DNA of 64,000 bases from Streptomyces sp. cf386 (GTDB taxonomy: Bacteria > Actinomycetota > Actinomycetes > Streptomycetales > Streptomycetaceae): positions 558,001 through 622,000 of the forward strand of contig NZ_FNHV01000004.1 in NCBI RefSeq assembly GCF_900103585.1. Direction: 5' to 3'. Below, one piece after another: positions 20,112 to 29,336 of the stretch (position 1 is the first letter of the stretch; the number at the start of each line of letters is the position of its first letter). Below the pieces are notes generated by a model. The model was not told where the DNA came from, did no database searches, and saw only the letters and a program-made list of their open reading frames with translations. Made by a program: the position numbers and the translations under genes.

Positions 20112-21436
20112 CAGTAGCTCACCCCCAGGTGCTTCGCGATGCGACGGCACTTGCTCATGGCGTCACTCCAGGCCTTCTTCGGGTCCTTGCCGAGGACGCC
20201 GACGTTCTTGATCTCGTCCTTGAGGGGCTGCCCGAGCGCGATGTCGAACGGGCTGTTGTAGGCGACCACGATCTTCTGCGCGGCGGGTCCGAAGACGTCG
20301 GTCGTGACCTGGCCGCCGAAGAAGGGGTCGGGCTCCTGCATCTGCTTCAGGTCGTACGAGGCGGGCGTGGAGGGGAAGAGGCCGGCGTCGACGTAACCCT
20401 GCGCCTGGTTGGAGGCGTTGAGGAGCCAGGTGATGATCTCGAAGGCCTGCTCGGGCTCCCGGCACGCCTTGGTGATCGACAGGAACGAGCCGCCGTTGTT
20501 GGCGGGCCGCACGGGCATCTGAGCCACCCGCCACTTGCCCTTGGTCTTCGGCACGCCGTTCTTGATGTCGAAGCTGGCCCAGGAGGCGTTCAGCTGGCTC
20601 GGCAGCTTGCCGTCCTGGACGGCCGACTGCTGGTCCGGGGTACCGCTGACCAGGTCCGAGACGATCCCGCGCCGCTTGGCCTCCACGGCGAGCGCCCAGG
20701 CCCGGCGCACATGCTCCTCGTCGCCGATGAAGTGGCGGTCCTTGTCGACGTACCGCTGCGCGCCCTGCTGTACGACGTTCTCGAAGACCGAGTTGACGTC
20801 GGTGAGCAGCTTGGCCCCCGACACGCGCTTGCCCAGCTGCACGCCCGCGTCGAAGAACCTCTCCCAGGTGTTCAGCTCCTTCGACACGTCGTCGGGCTCG
20901 TACGGCAGCCCGGCCTTGCGGAAGATCTCGTACTGGTAGTAGTGCGCGACCGGCCCGCAGTCGATCGGGAAACCGACCATCGAGCCGTCGTCGGCGATGC
21001 CCTGGTCCCACTTCCAGGACAGGTACTGGCTCTTGTACTTCTCCGCGCCCAGCGTCCGCAGGTCGATGAACTGGTCCGCGTTCGGCAGGTAGGCGGCCAT
21101 GTCCTCGCCCTTCAGCCCCGCGATGTCGGGGATGTGGGCCCGGCCGGTGATGGTGGTGATGAGCTTCGAGCGGTACTGGCCGCCGATCTGGATGGCATCA
21201 AGGTCGACGGAGCTGTCGTAACGCGCCTTGGCGTTCTTCACGACGGTGTCGCTCAGACCGCCGCTCCAGTACCACAGGACCATGTTCCGGCCGGTCGAGC
21301 CGGTCGGTACGGCGCAGCCGGACGCCAGGCCGCCGAGGGCCGTGGCGGCCGTACCGGCCAGGCCCGCGCGCAGCAGGCCTCTTCGTGAGAGCCGCACAGC
21401 TCCCACCGCCTTTCGGATCTGTTCGGGACTTCGCAT
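20111..21436 (-). CDS. sugar ABC transporter substrate-binding lipoprotein
   Basis: An extracellular solute-binding protein (family 1) of about 441 residues. The N-terminus combines a Tat-like RR pair (LSRRGLLRAGLAG) with a lipobox ending LASGC, so Cys41 would be lipidated after export. The mature part has FEIITWLLNASNQAQGY and PFDIALGQPL, usual for oligosaccharide binders. The start is uncertain: ATG 21436 and ATG 21448 are in frame and neither has a good ribosome site. It delivers sugars to the two permeases that follow. Confidence 0.88.
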   Translation of the reverse strand: MRSPEQIRKAVGAVRLSRRGLLRAGLAGTAATALGGLASGCAVPTGSTGRNMVLWYWSGGLSDTVVKNAKARYDSSVDLDAIQIGGQYRSKLITTITGRAHIPDIAGLKGEDMAAYLPNADQFIDLRTLGAEKYKSQYLSWKWDQGIADDGSMVGFPIDCGPVAHYYQYEIFRKAGLPYEPDDVSKELNTWERFFDAGVQLGKRVSGAKLLTDVNSVFENVVQQGAQRYVDKDRHFIGDEEHVRRAWALAVEAKRRGIVSDLVSGTPDQQSAVQDGKLPSQLNASWASFDIKNGVPKTKGKWRVAQMPVRPANNGGSFLSITKACREPEQAFEIITWLLNASNQAQGYVDAGLFPSTPASYDLKQMQEPDPFFGGQVTTDVFGPAAQKIVVAYNSPFDIALGQPLKDEIKNVGVLGKDPKKAWSDAMSKCRRIAKHLGVSY

Positions 21437-21474
21437 GAGCAGGGGCATGTGGGGGATCGGGCAGTGGGGGGAGG

Positions 21475-22494
21475 TCAGTGCTGCCGTGCGGGTGGGGTGA
21501 CGGGGGCGTACGCGAGCGGGGGACCGGGGTCCGCCGGGAGCCGGTCCGCGAGGAAGCCGTACGTCTGTTTCAGCACGGGGTCGGTCAGGGAGCGCCACCA
21601 GCGGTCGACGCCGTACCAGCCGGGGGCGGCCAGGGCGCCGCCGGCCCGCCCGACGGACAGCCCGGCGGCCAGGACGGCGAACCTGAGCCGTTCCTCCAGG
21701 GGCCAGCCGCCCAGCGAGGCCGCGACGAAGCTCGCCCCGAACACGTCGCCCGCGCCCGTCGCGTCGAGGACGTCGACGTCCAGGGCGGGCACCTCCGCGT
21801 ACTCGCCGGTCACCTGGTCCACGGCGACCGCCCCGTCACCGCCGCGCGTCACCACGGCGACCGGCACCAGCTCGCTGAGCGTCCACAGGGCCGCGACCGC
21901 GCTGTCGGTGCGGGTGTACGCCATCGCCTCGGTCTCGTTCGGGAGGAAGGCATGGCACAGGCGGAGTTGGTCGAGCAGGTCGGTGGACCACTGCTGCGTG
22001 GGGTCCCAGCCGACGTCGGCGTAGATCTGCGTGCCGTTCGCGGCGGCTTTGGCGAGCCACTCGCGGGGTTCGGCCTCGATGTGCACGAGGGCGGTGCGCG
22101 CCTCGGGCGGGTCGCCCATCAGCGCGTCCTGCGAGTACGGGGGCTCCTGGCCGTGGGTGACGAGAGCCCGGTCGTGGTCGTAGGCGAGGGAGACGGTGAC
22201 CGGGGTGGGCCAGCCCTCCGCCGTGCGGGACAGCGACAGGTCGATGTCCTCCTGGTCGCACAGGACGTCCCGGCAGTACTCGCCGTACAGGTCGTCGCCG
22301 AACACCGTGGCCAGCGAGGTGCGCAGGCCGAAGCGGGCGGCGGCCACCGCCAGGTTGGCGATGCCGCCGGGGCCGCAGCCCATGCCGCCCGTCCAGATCT
22401 CCTCGCCCGGCGTCGGCGGCTTCCCGAGCCCCGTCAGGACGAGGTCGTAGAAGAGCAGCCCGGTCAGCAGCACATCGGGCCGGTCGTCGTCCAC
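21475..22494 (-). CDS. PfkB family carbohydrate kinase
   Basis: A 339-residue ribokinase-like kinase that phosphorylates a sugar from ATP. N-terminal GLLFYDLVLTGLG and GGIANLAVAAARFG fit the sugar-binding glycine motif; DATGAGDVFGASFVA carries the catalytic Asp. The GTG at 22494 has GAGAGGAC upstream. It is the first gene of the eight-gene minus-strand operon and faces the DeoR regulator across 131 bases. It may feed phosphorylated monosaccharides, such as those released by the GH4/GH38/GH29 enzymes, into metabolism. The sugar is not identifiable. Confidence 0.9.
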   Translation of the reverse strand: MDDDRPDVLLTGLLFYDLVLTGLGKPPTPGEEIWTGGMGCGPGGIANLAVAAARFGLRTSLATVFGDDLYGEYCRDVLCDQEDIDLSLSRTAEGWPTPVTVSLAYDHDRALVTHGQEPPYSQDALMGDPPEARTALVHIEAEPREWLAKAAANGTQIYADVGWDPTQQWSTDLLDQLRLCHAFLPNETEAMAYTRTDSAVAALWTLSELVPVAVVTRGGDGAVAVDQVTGEYAEVPALDVDVLDATGAGDVFGASFVAASLGGWPLEERLRFAVLAAGLSVGRAGGALAAPGWYGVDRWWRSLTDPVLKQTYGFLADRLPADPGPPLAYAPVTPPARQH

Positions 22495-22530
22495 GGTTAC
22501 GTCCTCTCGTTCGGGACCCGCTCAGCAGAG

Positions 22531-22633
22531 CTCGTCAAAACTCTTCAATTCGGTGACCGGAATCGTGCGCCGCTCGGAGAGATTGGTCAATACCCGAGCA
22601 GAAATGAGCATGGCGATGATTGAAGATGACGAG
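22531..22633. promoter_or_regulatory. divergent control region with inverted repeat halves
   Basis: Between the kinase and the DeoR gene lie CTCGTCA (22531-22537) plus CTTCAAT (22543-22549), and in inverted orientation ATTGAAG plus ATGACGAG (22619-22633). The second half covers the DeoR start codon. Paired halves flanking both promoters are what an autoregulating DeoR repressor would use. No clear -35/-10 pair was assigned. Confidence 0.45.
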
Positions 22634-23411
22634 TAGTGTTCACGGCGTGCTAGCGGAACGACGACACCAACTCATCCTGCGGGCCCTGCGTGCCGGTGGC
22701 CCCGCGGCCGTGACCGATCTCTCCGAACAGCTGGGTGTGAGCCCCGCCACGATCAGGCGTGACCTGGTCAAACTCGAGGAGGACGGTCTGCTCACGCGGG
22801 TGCACGGCGGCGCCGTCGTGGAGGAGGGCGACCAGCCCTTCGCCGAGGTCGCCGAGATGCGCGTGGCCGAGAAGGACGCCATAGCCGCGCGTGCCGCCGC
22901 GATGATCGAAGATGGTCAGTCGGTGCTGCTCGACATCGGGACCACCGCCTTCCGGCTGGCCCGCCAGCTGCACGGCCGCCGGCTCACCGTGATCACCAGC
23001 AACCTGGTGGTCTACGAGGAGCTCGCCGACGACGAGGGCATCGAGCTGGTGCTGCTCGGCGGCATGCTCCGGCGCGAGTACCGCTCCCTGGTCGGCTTTC
23101 TCACCGAGGACAACCTGCGCCAGCTGCACGCCGACTGGCTGTTCCTCGGCACCAGCGGGGTGCGCCCCGGCGGGCAGGTCATGGACACCACGGTCGTCGA
23201 GGTGCCGGTCAAGCGGGCCATGATCAAGGCCGGCGACAAGGTCGTCCTGCTCGCCGACGCGGCGAAGTTCCCCGGGCACGGGATGGCGAAGGTGTGCGGT
23301 CCCGAGGAACTGGACGTGGTGGTGACGAACGCGCCGGTCGACACGGCGACGCGGGCCTCTTTGCAGGAGGCGGGCGTCGAGGTCGTCGTGGCGGGAAAGG
23401 TGCAAGCGTGA
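22626..23411 (+). CDS. DeoR family transcriptional regulator
   Basis: A 261-residue DeoR repressor. The N-terminal winged helix shows AERRHQLILRALRAGG and VSPATIRRDLVKLEEDGLLTRVHGGA; the C-terminal DeoRC sensor has GTTAFRLARQL, ITSNLVVYEEL and LLADAAKFPGHGMAKVC, a fold that binds sugar phosphates. ATG 22626 is taken; a TTG two codons earlier and a GTG at 22647 are alternatives and none has a strong ribosome site. It overlaps the GH4 gene (GTGA) and diverges from the kinase-importer operon, so it probably controls both, responding to a phosphorylated intermediate. Confidence 0.9.
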   Translation: MTSSVHGVLAERRHQLILRALRAGGPAAVTDLSEQLGVSPATIRRDLVKLEEDGLLTRVHGGAVVEEGDQPFAEVAEMRVAEKDAIAARAAAMIEDGQSVLLDIGTTAFRLARQLHGRRLTVITSNLVVYEELADDEGIELVLLGGMLRREYRSLVGFLTEDNLRQLHADWLFLGTSGVRPGGQVMDTTVVEVPVKRAMIKAGDKVVLLADAAKFPGHGMAKVCGPEELDVVVTNAPVDTATRASLQEAGVEVVVAGKVQA

Positions 23412-24748
23412 AGCTGACGATTCTGGGCGGCGGAGGATTCCGCGTGCCGCTCGTGTACGGAGCGCTCCTGACGGACCGCGCCGAGGGTCGGGTCACCCAT
23501 GTCGTACTGCACGACCTGGATGCGCAACGGCTCTCCGCGGTGACCCGGGTGCTCGCCGAGCAAGCGGCCGGCGTGCCCGACGCGCCCGAGGTGACCGCCA
23601 CCACCGACCTCGACGAGGCCCTGCGCGGCGCCGACTTCGTCTTCTCGGCGATCCGCGTCGGCGGCCTGGAGGGCAGGGCGAACGACGAGCGGGTCGCGCT
23701 CGCCGAGGGCGTCCTCGGACAGGAGACGGTCGGCGCGGGCGGCATCGCCTACGGCCTGCGCACCGTCCCGGTCGCCGTCGACATCGCGCAGCGGGTGGCC
23801 CGCCTCGCGCCGGACGCCTGGGTCATCAACTTCACCAACCCCGCGGGCCTGGTCACCGAGGCCATGTCCCGCCACCTCGGCGACCGGGTCATCGGCATCT
23901 GCGACTCGCCGGTCGGCCTCGGCCGCCGTATCGCCCGCGTGCTCGGCGTGAAGAACCCGGGCGAGGCGTGGATCGACTACGTCGGCCTCAACCACCTCGG
24001 CTGGGTCCGCGGCCTGCGCGTCGCCGGCCGCGACGAACTCCCGCGCCTGCTCGCCGACCCCGACCTGCTCGGCTCCTTCGAGGAGGGCAAGCTCTTCGGC
24101 GTCGACTGGCTCCGCTCGCTCGGCGCGATCCCGAACGAGTACCTGCACTACTACTACTTCAACCGGGAAGCCGTACGCGCCTACCAGCAGGCCGACAAGA
24201 CCCGCGGCGCCTTCCTGCGCGACCAGCAGGCCGGTTTCTACGAGCAGATGCGCAACCCGGACGCCGCCGCCCTGGAGGTCTGGGACCGCACCCGCGCCGA
24301 GCGCGAGGCCACCTACATGTCGGAGAACCGGGAGACGGCCGGCGCCGGCGAGCGCGACGCCGACGACCTGTCCGGCGGCTACGAGAAGGTGGCGCTCGCC
24401 CTGATGCGGGCCATCGCCCGCGACGAACGCACCACCCTGATCCTCAACGTCCGCAACCAGGCCACCCTGTCCGTCCTCGACACGGACGCCGTCATCGAGG
24501 TGCCCTGCCTGGTCGACGCCAACGGTGCGCACCCGGTCGCGGTCGCCCCGCTGCCCGACCACGCCACCGGGCTCGTCTGCGCGGTCAAGGCGGTCGAGCG
24601 CGAGGTGCTCGCCACCGCCGAGTCCGGCTCCCGGTCGACGGCCGTGAAGGCCTTCGCGCTGCACCCGCTGGTCGACTCCGTGAACGTCGCCCGTCGGCTC
24701 GTCGACGGCTACACCGACGTCCACCCCGGTCTCGCGTACCTTAAGTAA
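23408..24748 (+). CDS. GH4 family 6-phospho-glycosidase
   Basis: A 446-residue glycoside hydrolase family 4 protein. Members need NAD+ and a divalent metal and cleave by transient oxidation. Seen are the Rossmann start LTILGGGGFRVPLV, VINFTNPAGLVTEAMSRH, GICDSPVGLGRRIA and GLNHLGWVRGL, with the metal-binding Cys and His. The pattern matches 6-phospho-beta-glucosidase-like members. The GTG start overlaps the DeoR stop by four bases. Because the operon opposite holds a sugar kinase, a phosphorylated disaccharide substrate is plausible; the exact sugar is inferred. Confidence 0.88.
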   Translation: MKLTILGGGGFRVPLVYGALLTDRAEGRVTHVVLHDLDAQRLSAVTRVLAEQAAGVPDAPEVTATTDLDEALRGADFVFSAIRVGGLEGRANDERVALAEGVLGQETVGAGGIAYGLRTVPVAVDIAQRVARLAPDAWVINFTNPAGLVTEAMSRHLGDRVIGICDSPVGLGRRIARVLGVKNPGEAWIDYVGLNHLGWVRGLRVAGRDELPRLLADPDLLGSFEEGKLFGVDWLRSLGAIPNEYLHYYYFNREAVRAYQQADKTRGAFLRDQQAGFYEQMRNPDAAALEVWDRTRAEREATYMSENRETAGAGERDADDLSGGYEKVALALMRAIARDERTTLILNVRNQATLSVLDTDAVIEVPCLVDANGAHPVAVAPLPDHATGLVCAVKAVEREVLATAESGSRSTAVKAFALHPLVDSVNVARRLVDGYTDVHPGLAYLK

Positions 24749-24758
24749 GCCCCCTGAC

Positions 24759-24772
24759 GGAAAGCGCTTTCC
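24759..24772. promoter_or_regulatory. LacI-type palindromic operator before GH38
   Basis: The 14-base perfect palindrome GGAAAGCGCTTTCC lies 31 bases upstream of the alpha-mannosidase start and 10 bases after the GH4 stop. The central CG and the arms are those of LacI/GalR family operators. No LacI gene is near; the only one in this window (43670) has different arms near it, so the cognate regulator is probably elsewhere. It could separate GH38-GH29 control from DeoR-GH4. Confidence 0.55.
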
Positions 24773-24803
24773 CGCCAGCGCCAGCTCTCTCTGGAGACCC
24801 CTC

Positions 24804-27800
24804 ATGCACGACGAACGCCGCCGCATCGAAGAGCGCGTCGAGCGCCTCCACGACCAGCGCATCAAGCCCGCGACGTACGCGGCCACCGTCCCCTTCGAGG
24901 TCGAGGCCTGGCAGGCACCGGGGGAGCCCGTGTCCTTCGAGGAGGCCGCGGCCGCCCGCTACGAACCCTTCGCGATGGACACCCCGTGGGGCCCGCCCTG
25001 GGGCACGACCTGGTTCCGCATGCGCGGCCGCGTGCCCGCCGAATGGGCCGGACGCCGCGTCGAGGCGGTCATCGACCTCGGCTTCGTCGGCGACTGGCCC
25101 GGCAACCAGGCCGAGGCCCTGGTCCACCTGCCCGACGGCCGGCCCCTGAAGGCGGTCAACCCGCTCAACCAGTACGTGCCGATCGGCAACCCGGTCTCGG
25201 GCGGCGAGGAGATCGACTACCTGGTCGAGGCCGCCTCCAACCCGGACATCCTGGCCAACAACTTCGTGGCCCCCACCCCGCTCGGCGACATCCGCACGGC
25301 GGGCGACAAGCCCCTCTACACCTTCCAGCGCGCCGACATCGCCGTCCTGGACGAGGAGGTCTGGCACCTCGACCTGGACCTCCAAGTGCTGCGCGAGCTC
25401 ATGGTCCACCTCGGCGAGCACGAGCCGCGCCGGCACGAGATCATGCACACCCTCGACAAGGCCATGGACACCCTGGACCTGGACGACATCTCCGGCAGCG
25501 CCACCGCCGTCCGCGAGATCCTCGCCCCCGTCCTGGCCCGCCCCGCCCACGCCAGCGCGCACACCATCTCCGGCGTCGGCCACGCGCACATCGACTCGGC
25601 GTGGCTGTGGCCCATCCGCGAGACCAAGCGCAAGACGTCCCGCACCTTCTCCAACGTGACGTCTTTGGCCGACGAATACGACGACTTCATCTTCGCCTGC
25701 TCCCAGGCCCAGCAGTACGAGTGGGTGCGCGACAACTACCCGCACGTCTGGGCCCGCATCCAGGAGTCGGTGAAGAAGGGCCAGTGGGCGCCGGTCGGCG
25801 GCATGTGGGTGGAGGCCGACGGCAATCTGCCCGGCGGCGAGGCCATCGCCCGCCAGCTCATCCACGGCAAGCGGTTCTTCATCGAGCACTTCGGCGTCGA
25901 GACCAAGGGCGTCTGGCTGCCGGACTCCTTCGGCTACACCGCCGCCTACCCGCAGCTCGCCAAGCTGGCCGGCAACGACTGGTTCCTCACCCAGAAGATC
26001 TCCTGGAACCAGACCAACAAGTTCCCCCACCACACCTTCTGGTGGGAGGGCATCGACGGCACCCGCATCTTCACGCACTTCCCGCCGGTCGACACCTACA
26101 ACGCCCGTTTCAGCGGTGAGGAGATGGACCGCGCGGTCCGCAACTACTCGGAGAAGGGCGGCGGTACGCGTTCCCTCGCCCCCTTCGGCTGGGGCGACGG
26201 TGGTGGCGGCCCCACCCGCGAGATCATGGAGCGGGCACGCAGGCTGGCGGACCTGGAGGGCTCGCCCAAGGTCGTCATCGAGCACCCGGACACCTTCTTC
26301 GCCACTGCCCGCGAGGAATACCCGGACGCCCCGGTGTGGGTCGGCGAGCTCTACCTGGAGCTGCACCGCGCCACCTACACCTCCCAGGCCCGCACCAAGC
26401 AGGGCAACCGGCGCAGTGAACACCGGCTCCGCGAGGCCGAGTTGTGGGCGACGACCGCGGCACTGCACGCGCCGGGCTACGCCTACCCGTACGAGAAGCT
26501 CGACCGGCTCTGGAAGACGGTCCTCCTCCACCAGTTCCACGACATCCTGCCGGGCTCGTCCATCGCCTGGGTGCACCGCGAGGCCGAGGCCGAATACGCC
26601 CGGGTGGCCGAGGAGTTGGAGGCGCTGACGGCGGAGGCGTTGGCCGCGCTGGGTGGCGGTGAGGCCCGGGTCTTCAACACGAGCCCGTTCGAGCGGGCCG
26701 AGGTGGTCCGTACGGCCGAGGACGCACCGGCGTATGTGCAGGTGCCCGCGAGCGGCAGCGCGCCCCTCGCCGCCGCCGAACCCGCGCACCCGGTCACGGT
26801 CTCCGGACGTGTCCTCGACAACGGCCTGATCCGGGTCGAGGTGGCGGAGGACGGCACGCTGGCCTCCGTACGGGACCTGCGGGCCGGCCGCGAAGTCCTG
26901 GCGGAGAAGGGCAACCTGCTCCGCCTGCACACCGACCTCCCGAACTACTGGGACGCCTGGGACATCGACAAGCACTACAAGAACCGCTTCACCGATCTGC
27001 TCGACCCCGAGTCCGTCAAGGTCGTCGAGGAGAGCCCGCTCGTCGGCGCGATCCGCGTCGAGCGGTCCTTCGGCAAGGGCTCGAAGATCACCCAGACGAT
27101 CACGCTCCGCGCCGACAGCGCCCGAATCGACTTCGAGACCGAGATCGACTGGCACGAGGCCGAGAAGATCCTCAAGGCGGGCTTCCCGGTGGACATCCGT
27201 GCCCCGCACTCCTCCGCCGAGATCCAGTTCGGCCACATCCAGCGCCCCACCCACACCAACACCAGCTGGGAGGCGGCCCGCTTCGAGGTCTCCGGCCACC
27301 GCTGGGTGCACATCGCCGAGCCCGGCTACGGCGTCGCGGTCATCAACGACTCGACGTACGGTCACGACGTCTCCCGCACGGTCCGCGAGGACGGCGGTAC
27401 GACGACCAGGGTCAGCCTCAGCCTGGTGCGCGCCCCGCGCGTCCCGGACCCCGAGGCCGACCAGGGCAAGCACCGCTTCACCTACTCCCTGCTGCCCGGC
27501 GCGAGCATCGAGGACGCGGTCGCCGAGGGCTACGCGCTCAACCTCCCCCTGCGGGTGGCGGCCTCGGCCGGCGCACCCGAGCCGGTCGTCTCGCTGGACG
27601 GCGACGGAGTGACGGTCGAGGCGGTCAAGCTGGCCGACGACCGGTCCGGCGACGTCGTCGTACGCCTCTACGAGTCCCGTGGCGGCCGGGCCACCGGCGT
27701 CGTCCGCACCGGCTTCCCGCTCGCGGGCGCCCAGGTGACCGACCTGCTGGAGCGCCCGCTGGAGGAGGACGCGGAGATCACCGCCGACGGCGGGGTCGCG

Positions 27801-27860
27801 GTCGCCCTGCGCCCGTTCCAGGTCCTCACGCTCCGCCTGAAGCGCGCCGGGGGGAACTGA
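24804..27860 (+). CDS. GH38 alpha-mannosidase
   Basis: A 1018-residue glycoside hydrolase family 38 enzyme that removes alpha-linked mannose with retention and needs zinc. The metal site GVGHAHIDSAWLWP is present, followed by the nucleophile region GVWLPDSFGYTAAYPQL (Asp near residue 374). A mid-domain and a C-terminal beta-sandwich follow, giving the usual 1000-residue length. No signal peptide, so it acts on imported glycans. The ATG has TGGAG upstream. The fucosidase gene starts three bases after its stop, so both are co-transcribed behind the 24759 operator. Confidence 0.95.
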   Translation: MHDERRRIEERVERLHDQRIKPATYAATVPFEVEAWQAPGEPVSFEEAAAARYEPFAMDTPWGPPWGTTWFRMRGRVPAEWAGRRVEAVIDLGFVGDWPGNQAEALVHLPDGRPLKAVNPLNQYVPIGNPVSGGEEIDYLVEAASNPDILANNFVAPTPLGDIRTAGDKPLYTFQRADIAVLDEEVWHLDLDLQVLRELMVHLGEHEPRRHEIMHTLDKAMDTLDLDDISGSATAVREILAPVLARPAHASAHTISGVGHAHIDSAWLWPIRETKRKTSRTFSNVTSLADEYDDFIFACSQAQQYEWVRDNYPHVWARIQESVKKGQWAPVGGMWVEADGNLPGGEAIARQLIHGKRFFIEHFGVETKGVWLPDSFGYTAAYPQLAKLAGNDWFLTQKISWNQTNKFPHHTFWWEGIDGTRIFTHFPPVDTYNARFSGEEMDRAVRNYSEKGGGTRSLAPFGWGDGGGGPTREIMERARRLADLEGSPKVVIEHPDTFFATAREEYPDAPVWVGELYLELHRATYTSQARTKQGNRRSEHRLREAELWATTAALHAPGYAYPYEKLDRLWKTVLLHQFHDILPGSSIAWVHREAEAEYARVAEELEALTAEALAALGGGEARVFNTSPFERAEVVRTAEDAPAYVQVPASGSAPLAAAEPAHPVTVSGRVLDNGLIRVEVAEDGTLASVRDLRAGREVLAEKGNLLRLHTDLPNYWDAWDIDKHYKNRFTDLLDPESVKVVEESPLVGAIRVERSFGKGSKITQTITLRADSARIDFETEIDWHEAEKILKAGFPVDIRAPHSSAEIQFGHIQRPTHTNTSWEAARFEVSGHRWVHIAEPGYGVAVINDSTYGHDVSRTVREDGGTTTRVSLSLVRAPRVPDPEADQGKHRFTYSLLPGASIEDAVAEGYALNLPLRVAASAGAPEPVVSLDGDGVTVEAVKLADDRSGDVVVRLYESRGGRATGVVRTGFPLAGAQVTDLLERPLEEDAEITADGGVAVALRPFQVLTLRLKRAGGN

Positions 27861-27863
27861 ACC

Positions 27864-29114
27864 GTGCCGATGCAACCCTGGTTCACCGACGCCAAGTTGG
27901 GGATCTTCATCCACTGGGGCATCTACGCCGTGGACGGCGTACAGGAGTCCTGGTCGTTCTACGACGACATCGTCCCCTACGACCAGTACATGTCCCAGTT
28001 CGACCGCTTCACCGCCTCCCGCTACGACCCGCGCGACTGGGCGAAGCTCTTCGCGCGGGCCGGCGCCAGGTATGCCGTCCTCACCAGCCGCCACCACGAC
28101 GGCGTGGCCCTCTGGGACACCGCCCACGGTGACCTGAACGTGGGCCGCGACCTGATCGCCGGCTACGCGGACGCCCTGCGCGAGCAGGGCCTCAAGGTCG
28201 GCCTCTACTACTCCCACTCGGACTGGAGCCACCCCGACTACGCCTCCACGCGCAAGCCGGGCCGCCCGCCGGAGCAGGAGGACAACCGGTACTCCGAAGT
28301 CGCCGCGGAGTTCGAGGACCTGGACGCCTGGGAACGCTTCATCGCCTACCGGGACGGCCAGATCCGCGAACTCACCTCCCGCTACAAGCCGGACCTGCTG
28401 TGGTTCGACGGCGAGTGGGACCGCAGCGCGGAGCAGTGGCGCATCCCCGAACTCGCCGCGCTCATCCGCTCCGAGGTGCCGGACGTAGTCTTCAACGCCC
28501 GCATGCTGACCGAGGGCGACTACGCGACGCCGGAACAGGGCGCCCCGGTCATCCCGCCGGAGGGCCCCTGGGAACTCTGTCTGACGCTCAACGACTCCTG
28601 GGGCCACCAGCACCACGACCATAACCACAAGTCGGTCGACCAGCTGATCCGCTACTTCGCCGAGACGATCGGGGGAGGCGGCAACCTGCTGCTCAGCGTC
28701 GGTCCGAGGGAGGACGGCACGATCCCGCGGGAGCATGTCGAGCGACTGGAGGGGCTCGGTGACTGGATCGCCAAGCACGCGGAGGCGGTGTACGGCACCG
28801 AGCGCGGCCTCCCGGCCGGTCACCACTACGGCCCGAGCACCCTCTCCAAGGACCACCGAACCCTGTACCTGATCCTCTTCGACGCCCCCCGCGCCGAGAT
28901 CAACGTACGCGGACTGCTCGGTTCGGTACGCCGGGTCACGGTGCTCGGCAGCGGCACGGAACTGGCCCACCGCATCACCGGTGGCCTGCACGAGACACCG
29001 GGCGTCCTCTGGATCGAACCGCCCGCCGAGGCGGACCTCGACCCGCACGCCACGGTGCTGGCCGTCGAACTGGACGGCGAGCTGGAGCTGTACCGGGGCG
29101 CGGGCCGCTTCTGA
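27864..29114 (+). CDS. GH29 alpha-L-fucosidase
   Basis: A 416-residue intracellular fucosidase. Family 29 features are PWFTDAKLGIFIHWGIYAV near the start, YAVLTSRHHDGVALWDT, and LLWFDGEWDR whose Asp (about residue 182) is the nucleophile; the following Glu could serve as acid. The GTG start sits behind GGGGGGAA and three bases from the mannosidase stop. The pairing of alpha-mannosidase and alpha-fucosidase in one message points to trimming of N-glycan-like or related heteroglycans. Confidence 0.94.
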   Translation: MPMQPWFTDAKLGIFIHWGIYAVDGVQESWSFYDDIVPYDQYMSQFDRFTASRYDPRDWAKLFARAGARYAVLTSRHHDGVALWDTAHGDLNVGRDLIAGYADALREQGLKVGLYYSHSDWSHPDYASTRKPGRPPEQEDNRYSEVAAEFEDLDAWERFIAYRDGQIRELTSRYKPDLLWFDGEWDRSAEQWRIPELAALIRSEVPDVVFNARMLTEGDYATPEQGAPVIPPEGPWELCLTLNDSWGHQHHDHNHKSVDQLIRYFAETIGGGGNLLLSVGPREDGTIPREHVERLEGLGDWIAKHAEAVYGTERGLPAGHHYGPSTLSKDHRTLYLILFDAPRAEINVRGLLGSVRRVTVLGSGTELAHRITGGLHETPGVLWIEPPAEADLDPHATVLAVELDGELELYRGAGRF

Positions 29115-29138
29115 GCCCTCCGGCCCCGCAGACCAACT

Positions 29139-29184
29139 CGGACCGGTCGGCCGCCGCCCCCGTGAACAGCGGTCGGCCGGTCCG
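29139..29184. terminator. bidirectional hairpin between GH29 and GH18
   Basis: Imperfect 16-base arms at 29139-29154 and 29169-29184 (CGGACCGG...CCGC against its complement, two mismatches) enclose a 14-base loop between convergent genes. The position suits a terminator for both strands; no U-run, as is common in Streptomyces. Confidence 0.5.
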
Positions 29185-29284
29185 AATCCCCCGTGCTTCC
29201 CCCGTGGTGGTGCATTCCCCCGTTGTTCCCCCGTTGCCTTTCACTCCTTTAGAGCACGCGGTCGGCGCCCTGATACACCCGCGG

Positions 29285-29301
29285 CGGGAAAAAGTTTCCC
29301 G
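29285..29301. terminator. short hairpin downstream of GH18 gene
   Basis: CGGGAAA-AAG-TTTCCCG forms a perfect 7-base stem with a three-base loop, 36 bases past the GH18 stop in its direction. It probably ends the GH18 message. A regulator site is the alternative because the arms are A/T at the centre. Confidence 0.45.
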
Positions 29302-29336
29302 GCGCGGGTGATCTCACGGCGCGGGTGAACGCGGCC

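Noticed and set aside
24741..29048. Minus-strand open frame of over 1400 codons opposite GH38 and GH29
   Set aside because: The translation is compositional noise and both sense genes have catalytic motifs.
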